From positions 1 through 48,293 of the IMG/VR virus record IMGVR_UViG_3300028920_000764: a DNA stretch of 48,293 nucleotides, one strand, 5' to 3'. The stretch's first letter is position 1, and each line of letters begins with the position of its first letter. The translations under genes were made by a program, and so were the position numbers. Positions 38,291 through 48,000 of the stretch are shown here, piece by piece. Under the pieces are notes generated by a model. The model was not told where the DNA came from. It did no database searches and worked only from the letters and a program-made list of their open reading frames with translations. Source of the stretch: a virus.

Positions 38291-38727
38291 CTGAGACACC
38301 GGAACGCAAGGCGATGCTGGACGCGCTGCGGCTGGAACTGGCGCAGCTGTTCTATCAAGCAGTGCATTGTGTAAAATATAATCGGCGCGAATTGCAGTTA
38401 AATGGCAAGGTTGTCGCCTATGTGAACGCGTCCTATTGCACATCGAACGATAGTGCGTGGGCCTACTGGATGTTAAAAAACGTGGTTCCTGACTGGCCGC
38501 GCGACACTGACGCCGCGCTGGCGCTGTGCTTGGATATTCCAGACATGTATGTAACTATTGGCAAATTCGATGGCCGCGTGTGGGGCGGTGATGGCGCTAT
38601 AGAATATATGGCGCGGTTGTACTATCCGCGCAAAGACATCCAGAAGCACACGGGCAACGGCGCAACCCCCGCCGAAGCACTCTCCCGTCTAGCGCTGGCG
38701 TACTACACGGCGCAGGCGGATGACTGA
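38287..38727 (+). CDS. Hypothetical protein, 146 residues
   Basis: The ATG at 38287 overlaps the previous stop in GACGCATGA. The protein has a helical N-terminus (MLDALRLELAQLFYQAVHC) and a C-terminus with GNGATPAEALSRLALAY, a helix common in small phage accessory proteins. No catalytic motif is seen. Confidence 0.65.
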   Translation: MTETPERKAMLDALRLELAQLFYQAVHCVKYNRRELQLNGKVVAYVNASYCTSNDSAWAYWMLKNVVPDWPRDTDAALALCLDIPDMYVTIGKFDGRVWGGDGAIEYMARLYYPRKDIQKHTGNGATPAEALSRLALAYYTAQADD

Positions 38728-38844
38728 ACGCGTGCGCGCGCTGGTACACGCGGGGTGGTGCGCGCAGGGCGTACACCCCGCTGTGCGGCGGGATTGATTG
38801 GGTAACGTATAGGCGGGATCACCCCGCCCCGAAAGGTTGAGAGC

Positions 38845-39042
38845 ATGAACAACGACACACTAAAACGAGCAATGAAGAAACTGCGCATCATCGTAGAGGA
38901 ACCTAGTTTCAAATGGCAGACTATTGATGAACACGAGGCAGTTACATTGCTAGATTATATAGATACCCTCGAACGCCAAGTCGAAAAAACATATGAGCCG
39001 CAGCGTCCAACCCGTGACGATGGCGGCGCGCAAATAGCGTAA
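38845..39042 (+). CDS. Hypothetical helical protein, 65 residues
   Basis: This small protein begins MNNDTLKRAMKKLRIIV and is helical and charged. AAAGG lies upstream. The 117 bp before it hold no well-supported gene. No family is recognised. Confidence 0.58.
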   Translation: MNNDTLKRAMKKLRIIVEEPSFKWQTIDEHEAVTLLDYIDTLERQVEKTYEPQRPTRDDGGAQIA

Positions 39043-39065
39043 TCGAATCGGTATTTAGCGCAACC

Positions 39066-39131
39066 GGGGCTTCTACGGTATAATTACCCTACCTCAAAAG
39101 AAGCCCCCGCGCTGGTGGTACAGCCGGGGGC
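39066..39131 (+). promoter_or_regulatory. Promoter-like site with two mutually exclusive hairpins before the HNH gene
   Basis: TATAAT lies at 39079-39084 with only a weak -35. Arms 39066-39074 and 39099-39107 pair (ggggcttct/agaagcccc, 9 bp). Arms 39103-39109 and 39125-39131 pair (gcccccg/cgggggc, 7 bp). The two stems share 39103-39107 and cannot form together. Readthrough RNA could form the first, and RNA starting at TATAAT only the second. This could set HNH expression. Confidence 0.5.
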
Positions 39132-39168
39132 GTGAGATGACCTATGTGTACAATGGGAGCAGTCACCT

Positions 39169-39900
39169 ATGGATAGTATACCCCAACCCCTCCCCGGTTT
39201 CAAAAAGTGTTCCAAGTGCGGTACAGTAAAGCCGAACACTCCCGAATATTTCAGACCAAAACATAATCAATGCCGTGAGTGTAGAAATAAGTATAGTCGG
39301 GAATATCAGCGCAAGTGGCGCAAAGAACACCCTGAAGAAAAAAGGCTATCAGTAAAAAGATGGCGCGAAAACAACCCTGAGCGCAATAAAGAAATAAAGC
39401 GAAAAGAACGCATAAAGAATAAGGCTAGATATGCGGAGCGTGCACGAGAATACAGAAAGAACAACAAAGAAAAAATCCGTAAGTATCAAAAGCGATATGA
39501 AAATACAAAACGCGCTAAAGAAAAAGCTAAGGAGCGTGGTCGGAGATGGAGAGAAAACAATAAGGAAAAGGCTCGTGCACAGAGAAAAAAATGGATTGCC
39601 AACAATAAAGAAAGGCACAGAAAAAATAAATTGATACAGGAACATCGTCGCAGAGCAAGAAAGCTGTCGGCGGACGGTTCCCATACTAAAGATGATATTA
39701 AGACAATGCGTATACAGCAAAACAATAAATGCTGGTATTGCGGAGTTGATTTATCACAAACGGGCGTTCATGTCGATCACCGGATTCCAATAAGCAGAGG
39801 CGGGAGTGATTCCCCATCTAATCTGGTTTTATCCTGTCCGGCTTGCAACATGTCTAAGCACAACAAAATGCCGCACGAATGGAACGGGCGACTATTGTAA
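39169..39900 (+). CDS. HNH endonuclease with long lysine-rich region (homing-type)
   Basis: This 243-residue protein has CSKCG and CRECR near the N-terminus, then about 130 residues of Lys/Arg/Glu/Asn repeats (RKWRKEHPEE and similar, with NNKEK recurring). A C-terminal HNH core follows: CWYCGVDL near residue 188, HVDHRIPISRGG, and CPACNMSKHN. The gene is visibly AT-rich against a GC-rich genome, and the start has GGGAG upstream. Such signs fit a recently acquired, free-standing homing endonuclease. Its end overlaps the convergent lipoprotein gene by 9 bp. Confidence 0.88.
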   Translation: MDSIPQPLPGFKKCSKCGTVKPNTPEYFRPKHNQCRECRNKYSREYQRKWRKEHPEEKRLSVKRWRENNPERNKEIKRKERIKNKARYAERAREYRKNNKEKIRKYQKRYENTKRAKEKAKERGRRWRENNKEKARAQRKKWIANNKERHRKNKLIQEHRRRARKLSADGSHTKDDIKTMRIQQNNKCWYCGVDLSQTGVHVDHRIPISRGGSDSPSNLVLSCPACNMSKHNKMPHEWNGRLL

Positions 39901-41199
39901 CCCGTTGGCGATAATCTCGTAGTATGGGTCGAGGTTGGCAAGAGGCCATACAGGATGCGCACCACCTACCCAAAGCCATACACTATGCAGCCAATCGTAG
40001 TTGCGGTTCGCTTCAATCCAGCATACAAAGTCATCTACACTTACCGGGGCATTGCCAGACCACCGTGCAGCCTCGGTAATTGCTATAGGAATCTCATACC
40101 CCGCTGCCAGCATCAATGCGTGGTTGTGTACGTGCCTATAGCTCTCCCACTCATCGAACGGGCAAAGGTCCGCGCGGCTGTTGAATGTGTATGCGTGCAT
40201 GCTGAATAATCCCCCATTATCCCGCAACTTTTCCAACATCGGATGCCATGCGTTGAATAATGCGGCGTCACCATGCCCAGGGGGGAAGCCTGGAATAGCC
40301 AACGGGGGCCAACCGCGTGCCGCCGCCTGTTCGATGTACTCAAGATAGAATTCAGACCACCATGCCATACTTTGTGCGGTGGCTGGCGTGCCGCTGCATT
40401 CGTTGGTTGGTTCAATATACGCATTTTGTGCCCCAGCAAGCACTAGGGCGGCGCTAGAGGCGTTTTGCATGAAATCACGAGCACACGCACGCGGGTCGTC
40501 TAAAACGCTGCATGGCGGGCAATCTGGCGATCCTGTGCGCAGTACACACGTCCCGTCTTGCTGTAACGCTGATACGCAGTAGCTTAACGCGCCATAGGGA
40601 CTGACGCCATAGCCCAGCCCCTTGCTTTGCAGAATCGGATACATGCTTTCAAAATCACCCGCGCCCGGAACCGTGCGAATACCTACTACCAGCGGCGGCG
40701 GGGGAAAGCGTATCTCAAGACATAGATCAACATCTGGATAAGACGCATAAGTCACGCCTTGATACACCACCGCAACCCACCCTACGCTAATCAACGCCCA
40801 TTCATCGTTACCAACCCACTGCACATCTAGCACCGGATAACGCGCTGGGTTATGCACCTGCGTGATAATCCGTGAAAAGTCACCGGGGGCGGGCCGCACA
40901 TTAAGCGTACTGGCAGCAATGCCCACCTCACACACGGGGCGCGGCGGGGTTGCCACAGGTGTATTAATCGCCGTACCCGTGGGCAGCACCTCAACGGTGG
41001 GCGTTACCCACGCGGGCGTTCCCGTCGCGGACGCTGGGGGCGGCGTATCCGTCGCCGTCGTCGGTGGCGCTCCGGGCGTGGTGCTGGCGGGCGGAAATAT
41101 GCGCACGGCATGCATAGTGCCGTCGACCTCCACGCGGAACTCCGCGCCGCACGCGGTGAGTAGTAGCGCCAGGATGATCAGCGCTGCGAGTTTACGCAT
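39892..41199 (-). CDS. Lipoprotein with SH3-like and clan GH-A-like glycoside hydrolase domains
   Basis: This protein has 435 residues from ATG 41199. A lipoprotein signal ends at LLLTAC (Cys17). A Thr/Pro-rich spacer of about 70 residues follows, then an SH3b-like segment (ASTLNVRPAPGDF), then a TIM-barrel-type hydrolase. IEPTNE carries the Asn-Glu acid/base pair and IAITEAARW the likely nucleophile, the spacing expected for clan GH-A. It should be anchored on the outer face of the host membrane and act on cell-wall or surface glycans. It could serve lysis or receptor removal. The start overlaps the holin-like gene by 8 bases. Confidence 0.75.
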   Translation of the reverse strand: MRKLAALIILALLLTACGAEFRVEVDGTMHAVRIFPPASTTPGAPPTTATDTPPPASATGTPAWVTPTVEVLPTGTAINTPVATPPRPVCEVGIAASTLNVRPAPGDFSRIITQVHNPARYPVLDVQWVGNDEWALISVGWVAVVYQGVTYASYPDVDLCLEIRFPPPPLVVGIRTVPGAGDFESMYPILQSKGLGYGVSPYGALSYCVSALQQDGTCVLRTGSPDCPPCSVLDDPRACARDFMQNASSAALVLAGAQNAYIEPTNECSGTPATAQSMAWWSEFYLEYIEQAAARGWPPLAIPGFPPGHGDAALFNAWHPMLEKLRDNGGLFSMHAYTFNSRADLCPFDEWESYRHVHNHALMLAAGYEIPIAITEAARWSGNAPVSVDDFVCWIEANRNYDWLHSVWLWVGGAHPVWPLANLDPYYEIIANGLQ

Positions 41200-41491
41200 C
41201 GTCACGCTCGGCGAGTGGCACGGCTTCGTTAGCGTAGCGTTCCAGCGCATCAGCAACAATTTCTGCGGCCTTGTCAAGTTTATCGGTATCAAGGTTGATA
41301 CCGAGCCGCTTGATCGCCAGCGTCAACAGTGCTTTTTCGTTGAACACGATGCGCAGCAATGGCGCAACGATTTCGATAATGAGGGCGCGAAGTTGCACGA
41401 ACGTAATGCGTGAACTGTAGAACACGGCACCACCAAGCAACAGCTTGACGATAATATACGCCATGTCCTGAATCATTTCAGGGTTTTCCAT
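41192..41491 (-). CDS. Small membrane protein, holin candidate
   Basis: This 99-residue protein has one hydrophobic segment near residues 10-30 (AYIIVKLLLGGAVFYSS) and a second weaker one around residues 35-50. A helical, charged C-terminus follows. Its position between tail appendages and the hydrolase lipoprotein fits a holin or accessory lysis protein, but no family match is claimed. Confidence 0.55.
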   Translation of the reverse strand: MENPEMIQDMAYIIVKLLLGGAVFYSSRITFVQLRALIIEIVAPLLRIVFNEKALLTLAIKRLGINLDTDKLDKAAEIVADALERYANEAVPLAERDDA

Positions 41492-42195
41492 TATTTGCTC
41501 TCCTGTACAGTTTTGTCTTTGTTCTCGTTGGCTGTGGGCGAAACGTCCGCCCCGTCTGCCTTGATGTCACCTGATGTTTTAGCGATAGCGTCTGCAATCA
41601 TCTCGTTAATTGACGCAGCAATACTATCCTTGAGCGTTTCCATAGCTTCACATACTAGCTTGGATGTATCTGTCGGAATGCTGCCGGTTGTGTTTTTGAT
41701 GTATTCGATTAGCCGCGCTTCCGCATCCTTTAGCAACTGTTCCCAGCGTGGGGCTAACGCTTTTTCTACAGCCTCCGGTAGCCCTTCGAGATGTTCCACC
41801 ATTTCGTATTTCACCCTTTGGGGGATTTCCCCCAACTGTCTGGTGCGCGTATCCACCGATTCGCGCATCGCCTCCACCGCTTTGTCTAGCGTCTCAACCG
41901 CATCGTCTAGCGTTGTGGCGACCTTGGTATCATGGTCGGTCAACAGCCTGGCGACGCTCTCAAGGTTTTTCCCCACCTCTGCGCTAGTCTCTGAGATTTC
42001 TCTCAGCCCTTCCAAGAAGCCCGCAATAGACGTCGCCAATGCGTTGATCGTGGCGTCGTTCTTGTCGTCCTTGCGCGCTACGATAAAGAGTGTATATACC
42101 ATTCCAGCGAGAATAAGCAGCAGCAATACGACCAGCAGCGCCATTAAGCCGCCTTCGCTGAAAATTGCCTCTGCTAATTGTATTGCTGTGTCCAT
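41491..42195 (-). CDS. Membrane-anchored coiled-coil protein
   Basis: This 234-residue protein has one strong transmembrane helix at about residues 15-40 (LMALLVVLLLLILAGMVYTLF), then about 150 residues of coiled coil and an acidic, disordered tail. AAAGGAG precedes the start. The layout recalls methyl-accepting or spanin-like helical rods. Together with the next gene it may form a lysis or membrane complex; function is unproven. Confidence 0.6.
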   Translation of the reverse strand: MDTAIQLAEAIFSEGGLMALLVVLLLLILAGMVYTLFIVARKDDKNDATINALATSIAGFLEGLREISETSAEVGKNLESVARLLTDHDTKVATTLDDAVETLDKAVEAMRESVDTRTRQLGEIPQRVKYEMVEHLEGLPEAVEKALAPRWEQLLKDAEARLIEYIKNTTGSIPTDTSKLVCEAMETLKDSIAASINEMIADAIAKTSGDIKADGADVSPTANENKDKTVQESK

Positions 42196-42209
42196 AGGCC
42201 GCTGCTCCT

Positions 42210-42292
42210 TTGATCAGCGGGGCCAAGTCGGTTATAATTCGGTTAGCCCCCTCGCGCGTGGCCCGTACAGTTGCGCGCGTTGGGGGTTTGTT
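42210..42292 (+). ncRNA. Plus-strand promoter followed at once by a terminator hairpin (short RNA candidate)
   Basis: TTGATC (42210-42215), a 17-bp spacer and TATAAT (42233-42238) form a good plus-strand promoter. It is followed by a stem made of ccccc plus cgcgcg (42247-42258) and cgcgcg plus ggggg (42274-42286), then TTTGTT. The predicted transcript is about 45-50 nt. All genes around are minus strand, so this RNA would be antisense to the gene junction. Part of the hairpin also lies beyond the beta-helix stop on the minus strand, where no T-run follows. Confidence 0.5.
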
Positions 42293-43517
42293 ATATCTTT
42301 TCGAGTAACCAGCACCCAAAATCACCAGGGTATGCATTGGTTATTATGCCCGCCAGCCCCAACGGTGGCGGGGTTGTCCACCCGGCCAACGGTACGGTAA
42401 TACTACCTTCCGACACAGTACGAGTTATATATTCTTCGCGCAACAACAATACATTATGCACCCGCACCGTATCGCCATTACTAGCCCAGGCAGATATGTC
42501 TACGTTGACAGTTTCGCCACCGTCCCACAGATGCGCGGTAAGTGTGGCCCAGTTCGGCGCGTGTGCGTTTGGCACAAAATTAATATCTGTGCCGGACAGC
42601 GACCCCCACACATTTCCCAATACCACTGCATCCGGGCAGTTAGTAATGTCATACGATGCACCACTAAAACGATTATCAACAACATGAAGATCGTCTAGAT
42701 TATAGGCGTCGAATGCTCGTCTAAAATTAATTATCGAATCTTGCAGCACTACAGCATTACCTTGATTGCCGTAGCTGACCCCAAAAAACGGGCGGCAATT
42801 ATACGTATGCAAGCGAGTAAATACAACATTATCTACTGCCGGATACTCTGCTTGAGAAGATAGGGTTACACCCGATCCTATCACCACTGTGTCCTCAATA
42901 TCATAGTTCCAGACTTCATTACTTCCTGCCGAAACCAATTGCAGCCCGTACCGAAAGGAATCCACGATCACGCAGTTTTTAATTGTATTGACTGTTGCAC
43001 CGTCATAATGCGTATAAATCCCCGGTCCGTGCCACCGATCCGGCGCGATTCTTCCGTTGTGATAAATCACACACCCATAAATTTCACCCGGCATATTGAA
43101 CCAATTGATCGCATTATTCAACACGTTATGAATTACAATATTTATTAATTTAACACCGGGCGCGGCAATGGAAATACCGCCATGTCCCGGCATATCGGAC
43201 GGAATCGCGCTGCCGGGGGTATCTGTTTCTCGTACCTCGGACGTACCGACGACGTGCAAGCCATAATCCTCGGACATCCATGTTGTATATGGTGCAGAAA
43301 TCACAAGCGCTGCATCAATTTTCGCAATCTCACCGGGATAATTCCGAATAGCGATCGGGTTTTCTGCCTCGCCAACTAAAAAACATTCTAGATCGCCCGG
43401 CGTATATATGCCGCCTCGTAGGTACACTGTATCCCCAGGGCTGATGACGTATTTATAATTCCGCGAAAATGCGGTTTTTATGTCAAACGGATCGTTTATT
43501 GTCCCCGCCGCGACCAT
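42291..43517 (-). CDS. Right-handed beta-helix protein (tailspike-like)
   Basis: This 408-residue protein has repeats of the parallel beta-helix type, for example GGISIAAPGVKLINIVIHN, INWFNMPGEIYGCVIYHNG and NTIKNCVIVDSFRYGLQLV. Such folds are found in pectate-lyase-like and tailspike depolymerases. The start has AGGAGG at good spacing. No signal peptide is present, so it is probably a virion appendage. Enzymatic residues cannot be assigned from sequence alone. It lies downstream of two other carbohydrate-binding proteins. Confidence 0.8.
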   Translation of the reverse strand: MVAAGTINDPFDIKTAFSRNYKYVISPGDTVYLRGGIYTPGDLECFLVGEAENPIAIRNYPGEIAKIDAALVISAPYTTWMSEDYGLHVVGTSEVRETDTPGSAIPSDMPGHGGISIAAPGVKLINIVIHNVLNNAINWFNMPGEIYGCVIYHNGRIAPDRWHGPGIYTHYDGATVNTIKNCVIVDSFRYGLQLVSAGSNEVWNYDIEDTVVIGSGVTLSSQAEYPAVDNVVFTRLHTYNCRPFFGVSYGNQGNAVVLQDSIINFRRAFDAYNLDDLHVVDNRFSGASYDITNCPDAVVLGNVWGSLSGTDINFVPNAHAPNWATLTAHLWDGGETVNVDISAWASNGDTVRVHNVLLLREEYITRTVSEGSITVPLAGWTTPPPLGLAGIITNAYPGDFGCWLLEKI

Positions 43518-43563
43518 GATCCCTCCTATGGTGAAACATACCAGGGACTAGAGCCGGACGGGG

Positions 43564-44295
43564 CTACGAAAAAGTTATGCCCCACAGCCCCGCTAAATAG
43601 GTTTCAAGCTGCGCACGGTCTTCCGCGCTCAGTATGCCATCAATATATATTACTTCGCCAATATAACCGATCCAACCGTTACCAACCCCATTAGTGCGTC
43701 CCACCGTCAAACCGTCTAATGCTAGCGTTCCCGCGTTCCCGCTTGCCACTTCTAGCCCGTTCACTTCTAGCCGCGAGCTTGCGCCGTTAAACTCCGCCAG
43801 CAAACACACGGGGACGCTCAGCGGAAAATCGCCAGCACCCGATGCCACGATTAGATTAGTCCCCATCCGAATAGTTTCGGTCGCCAGCACATACAAATAG
43901 TTATCTGTATTGGCGGTTTCGCCTGCCAAGTATTTATTATTCCCACCGTCCGCAGTCTGCACGATATACACAGCAGTATATCCGCTGGCGTGAGCATAGG
44001 TGCTAGACGCGAAGTGGGTTGCGTTGGCACTCATAGCAGGTCTGCCATTAATTGCATTGGTTACATACGTGAAGCGGTTAGCTTCTGTCGCCTGCACAAA
44101 ATCACGCCCGCTGATTTGGTCTACCCAGGTATACACAAAATCGCTATCCCCGGCGGCTGTAGTTTTACCCGCGTCAGTGTACGCGCCTAAATCCGACCTT
44201 GACCATAATTGAGTAGTCTCTAAATCGGAGGGCGTCCATCCCCCGCCCCCGCCCAACACACTAGGCACGCCAAGCACCGCTAGTCCTGTTCCCAT
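43564..44295 (-). CDS. LamG/concanavalin-like virion protein
   Basis: This 243-residue protein has a short Gly-rich N-terminus (SVLGGGGGWTP), then a lectin-like domain with NGRPAMSANATHFASS, VPVCLLAEFNGASSRLEVNG and GWIGYIGEVIYIDGILSAED. These are the strands and loops of a concanavalin-type jelly roll. The end LETYLAGLWGI is typical of such phage appendages. It probably binds surface glycans. It lies between the sortase-like and beta-helix genes. Confidence 0.8.
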   Translation of the reverse strand: MGTGLAVLGVPSVLGGGGGWTPSDLETTQLWSRSDLGAYTDAGKTTAAGDSDFVYTWVDQISGRDFVQATEANRFTYVTNAINGRPAMSANATHFASSTYAHASGYTAVYIVQTADGGNNKYLAGETANTDNYLYVLATETIRMGTNLIVASGAGDFPLSVPVCLLAEFNGASSRLEVNGLEVASGNAGTLALDGLTVGRTNGVGNGWIGYIGEVIYIDGILSAEDRAQLETYLAGLWGITFS

Positions 44296-44296
44296 G

Positions 44297-44752
44297 TTAT
44301 TGTTCCCTCGCTGCGTGTATGATCAAGCGCCTGTCACCTGCGCAGGTGATCAGCGTCAATGTCTCTTGTTCGGTTGGGTATAACCACCGCGTATCATCTA
44401 CCGTGGTCACGGCAATCAGCACCACGCGGTAAATCTCCACCGCGCCGCTATTCCATAGCATGATCTGATCGCCTTCACGCACATACACCAGATCGCTAAA
44501 CACTCCCGGTGTATGCCCTGCCAGCACCACGCGCGCCCATACATCATCTATATCGGCGGTGCCTTCGAGGTGGCACACCCCGTCACCCATGGTATGGTAG
44601 CCATCCACGAGCGCGCATTCGCCAACCGGAGCATCAAGCCCGATACGCGGAATGTAAACCCGCATAGCATCGCCGCTATCTGCTGCTGCGGGCAGCGCAT
44701 ACCATACCAACGCCATTATAAATAACGATACACATAACGCTTTGCGCATCAT
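44297..44752 (-). CDS. Sortase-like transpeptidase with signal peptide
   Basis: This 151-residue protein has an N-terminal signal or anchor (about residues 5-24, ending in AAADS). The sortase core follows: VVLAGHTPG with His80, FSDLVYVREGDQIML, and LTLITC with Cys137. LTLITC is the canonical sortase motif, and Arg142 before LIIHA sits where the catalytic Arg is expected after a shortened loop. Sortases attach proteins to the cell wall or to each other. Encoded among tail and surface genes, it may modify the host surface or virion proteins. Confidence 0.85.
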   Translation of the reverse strand: MMRKALCVSLFIMALVWYALPAAADSGDAMRVYIPRIGLDAPVGECALVDGYHTMGDGVCHLEGTADIDDVWARVVLAGHTPGVFSDLVYVREGDQIMLWNSGAVEIYRVVLIAVTTVDDTRWLYPTEQETLTLITCAGDRRLIIHAAREQ

Positions 44753-45057
44753 TTATCGAAACGCTCCTTAACGATGGCCCAGCGCGCGCCCTCAACTTGT
44801 CGCACCCATATCGGGATTTCGCCTGTGCCTACACTCGCGTCCGACACGCCAGCCTCGTTGATACATTGTATCACTGTAATTGGCGCATTCCCCTGTATCA
44901 CCCTGGCATATTTTAGCCCACGATCACCGTCAACATCGTTTACCCACGTCGCAGCACCCGTGCGCTTGCCCATCAGCGCGGGCACAAGATCATCAAATTC
45001 AATGCGCCGCATTGCTTTGCGTAGCGCTTTCCTCAAATCGCCCGATTGATATGCCAT
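44749..45057 (-). CDS. Hypothetical protein after tail hub, 102 residues
   Basis: This small basic protein starts one base inside the stop of the tail hub gene and overlaps the sortase-like gene by ATGA. The N-terminus is helical and the remainder beta-like (LKYARVIQGNAPITVIQCI). It is likely a tail or surface accessory by position. No family is recognised. Confidence 0.6.
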   Translation of the reverse strand: MAYQSGDLRKALRKAMRRIEFDDLVPALMGKRTGAATWVNDVDGDRGLKYARVIQGNAPITVIQCINEAGVSDASVGTGEIPIWVRQVEGARWAIVKERFDK

Positions 45058-48000
45058 TAGGATATAGCGTCTCCTAGCCCACCGTCGATATAATCTTCAA
45101 GCTGGATGCGCACTTCTTTTACATTGCCTGGCAGATGACGATATTCGAGTTCATATAGCCACATTTTCTCGCTGGTCCATGTTAGGCCACGCCGTGCCGC
45201 TTCCTCAGAGGATATAGTTACCGCGATATACTGCATATCGCCGGGGTCAAGTCCGGTATCTGCCGCGTGTGCTAATTCAACCGTAAAGCGCGAAAATGGT
45301 GCGTTCTCATAGGCGTATAATTGCCCCGCGCGTTTATTCAGATTAGATTGCCCTGTGACCAACATCTCATTTTGTTCTGCACTCCGCAGACCTTGCCCCG
45401 GCGCATCCCCCGGTGTAACACACCTATATGCAGTAACGGACGCGCTAGCAGGGTCTTCCCATGCAGTCTGTACTGCTGCCGCCCACCCCCAATGCAGGCG
45501 CGGTGTAGGCGTGTTGGTGTAACGAATATCTAGCCAATCAGCGCTGTCAATGTCTATTGTCGCATCCGGCAACGTAGAAAGCACCGAAAAATCGAGCATT
45601 TGAAAGTCTGGTTGCCATTTGATCGCGCCGTGCTTCGTGATACCTAACCGCATCTCAGCCGCTTCTGCACGTCCGCGCATCATCTCCCACAAGTCAGCAC
45701 CACTCACTTCGAGAATCGGAAATACCCATAAGCTAAGCGATCCGGAGATGATAAAATCGGTTACTTCGGCAGCGCTACTGCACCAACGCCCTAGTAGATA
45801 AATCAAGCGGTCTATACAAGCCCCCGCCATCTGGTTGTAGTACGCGGGCAGCGTGCCGGTATTGTCGTGTTCAATCACAAATGGGAATCCCGGCAACTGT
45901 GCCAGCCGCCCCGCTGCATCCAATACCGTAATCCGTGTACTGGCTTCTCGCCCTGTATCGCGTCCGCGTATCTGTTCGCGGGCAATATCTAACCAGCCCC
46001 ACATCTTAGTATGCCCGTCGGGACCTGCCGCGCTGAGCGATTCCGTCTTTGATATGGTCGGCGTGGCCGTGGCTAACTGTGAAATGTAAAACTGACTTAG
46101 CACCTCATCATATAATGCAACGTGGGCTATGTCACCCTCAAACGGGTTTAGCGGCGTGCTGTTGTATGCGCCAATGTAGATATTGCCCGGCGTGCCAGCC
46201 CATGTACCTAAAGAACTAGCCGAGTCAATAAGCACACCATTAATATACAGCGCCAATGTATCCGTGCCGGTATTCCATGTCAGCAAAACGTTGGCAAAAT
46301 TTGCGCGTGTAGTAGCGTCCAACGTGGCGCTAACGCTAACGGGAGTCCCGCCCCCATAGTATGTGCCTACAATGGTATAATTCGTTGCGCCCTTCGAGAT
46401 CGCTATGCGATTATTGGTATCAACGCGAATTTCTGCAATGCGACGCGAAGTGCTGTCAACCCATACGCCCGCCTCAATATAGACCCATGTGCTTAGGGTG
46501 CCTGTATCCGCATCAAAATCAGATTCTAGCCCCGCACTATGGTAATCAATATAACTGGCAGCGCCGTTAAACGATGCACTAGTATTTCCGTCGCCCATGC
46601 CCGTGGACGACCCAAATGTAACGGCAGTTGGCGTGCCATCATATCCGTTGGCGCTCAAGTCTTCCGCTACAGATGCCCCCGAAACATCCCACAGCGGCCA
46701 ATGCGCGAGTAATGCGGCCTCATTCACCAATGTTACCGCCTGATAATATGCGGCAGGCATAGTTTCTTCTTCCCAATACAACGCCAGCGTGCCAGGGGGA
46801 TAGTCCTCGTAACTAATGTTTTCTAGCACATCAAGCGTCATACGTTGCCCCTGCTGCCCGTGTCGTTGTTCAGTTACATTGAACAGTGTGATCGGGGCAT
46901 ATGGTGTTTCGTCAAAATGCGGCGCAAATTCATACAACTGTATGCGCGTACCCGCCTGTAACGAATTGATGGTCAGCTTATAGTAGCGATATTCATGCAC
47001 CGCGTTATACAGCGTAAATGTTTGTGTTTCAACGCCCGCCACGCTAAATGACTGGCTTTCGCGTTTGTCAATGAGATAATACGTGGCGTCGTCGTCTGAT
47101 CCTTCTAGTATCCAGTCGTCAGGCGCTCCCGTAACGCCGTATGCTGAAAGGCGATACTCTGATATGCGCGCGGTGTTGCCTGCGCTCATGTCGACCTTGA
47201 GCCAGCCCGACGTAACGCCATTGGCTCCAGTCCACGCGGTGCCCGTATTGCCATCTATGGCGTCTTCGGGGTCTGTGCCCGTGCTGCTGGTAGCAGTAGC
47301 GCCGCTCAGGTCAATGGTATTGTTTGACGGGTCTTTGACCGACACAAGGATGGGCGTATGCGTTTCGCCTGTATACGTGCTTGCAGCATCTTCTACACTT
47401 AGTTCAGCGTAACGGAAACCAATCGGCAAAGATACGGTAGGCGCTTCACTGGTATTGCTGCCGGTGGTATAGGTTGCACTGGCAATAGACCATGTGTAAG
47501 GGCTGGTCGTAACACGATCCTCGTTGTGCATTGCAATTTCACGGATGGCAATATTGCCCCCGTTTGAGCTGCCAATAGATAGCCGATAAGCCTGCCATGA
47601 GCCGACATCAGGGTAGTAACAATCGCAGAAGAATGAGCGATTTTCGCCGATGCTCCATCCCGTTTCGCCTGTCACCTTGTTGATCGTGACCCACCCATAG
47701 TAAGTGTTGTAGCGTTGGATGTTAAAGGACTGTGGTGCTCCCGCTGACGACTCAGCTGTAATCGAGATGCGGCGCAAAGACTGGTTTGCGGCAGTCCATT
47801 GTATAGTTTCAGCCGCCGAACTGGTAGCTTCCCAATATGTACCACTGTCACCATCGAACGCATTGTCATCGACGTTAGCGCCGTTCTCGCTGGACGCACT
47901 GATCGCCGTAGGCGTATTGTATGCTGTAAGTTGCCCAAGATACCCCTCATCCCACATTGCCGCGCTGTCCGCGCCGTCAAGGTCAAACGATGCCGCGCCG

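Noticed and set aside
38720-38797. 25-codon frame (ATG overlapping the previous stop) before the 65-residue gene
   Set aside because: Too short, no ribosome site beyond the overlap and no protein-like feature; possible but unsupported.
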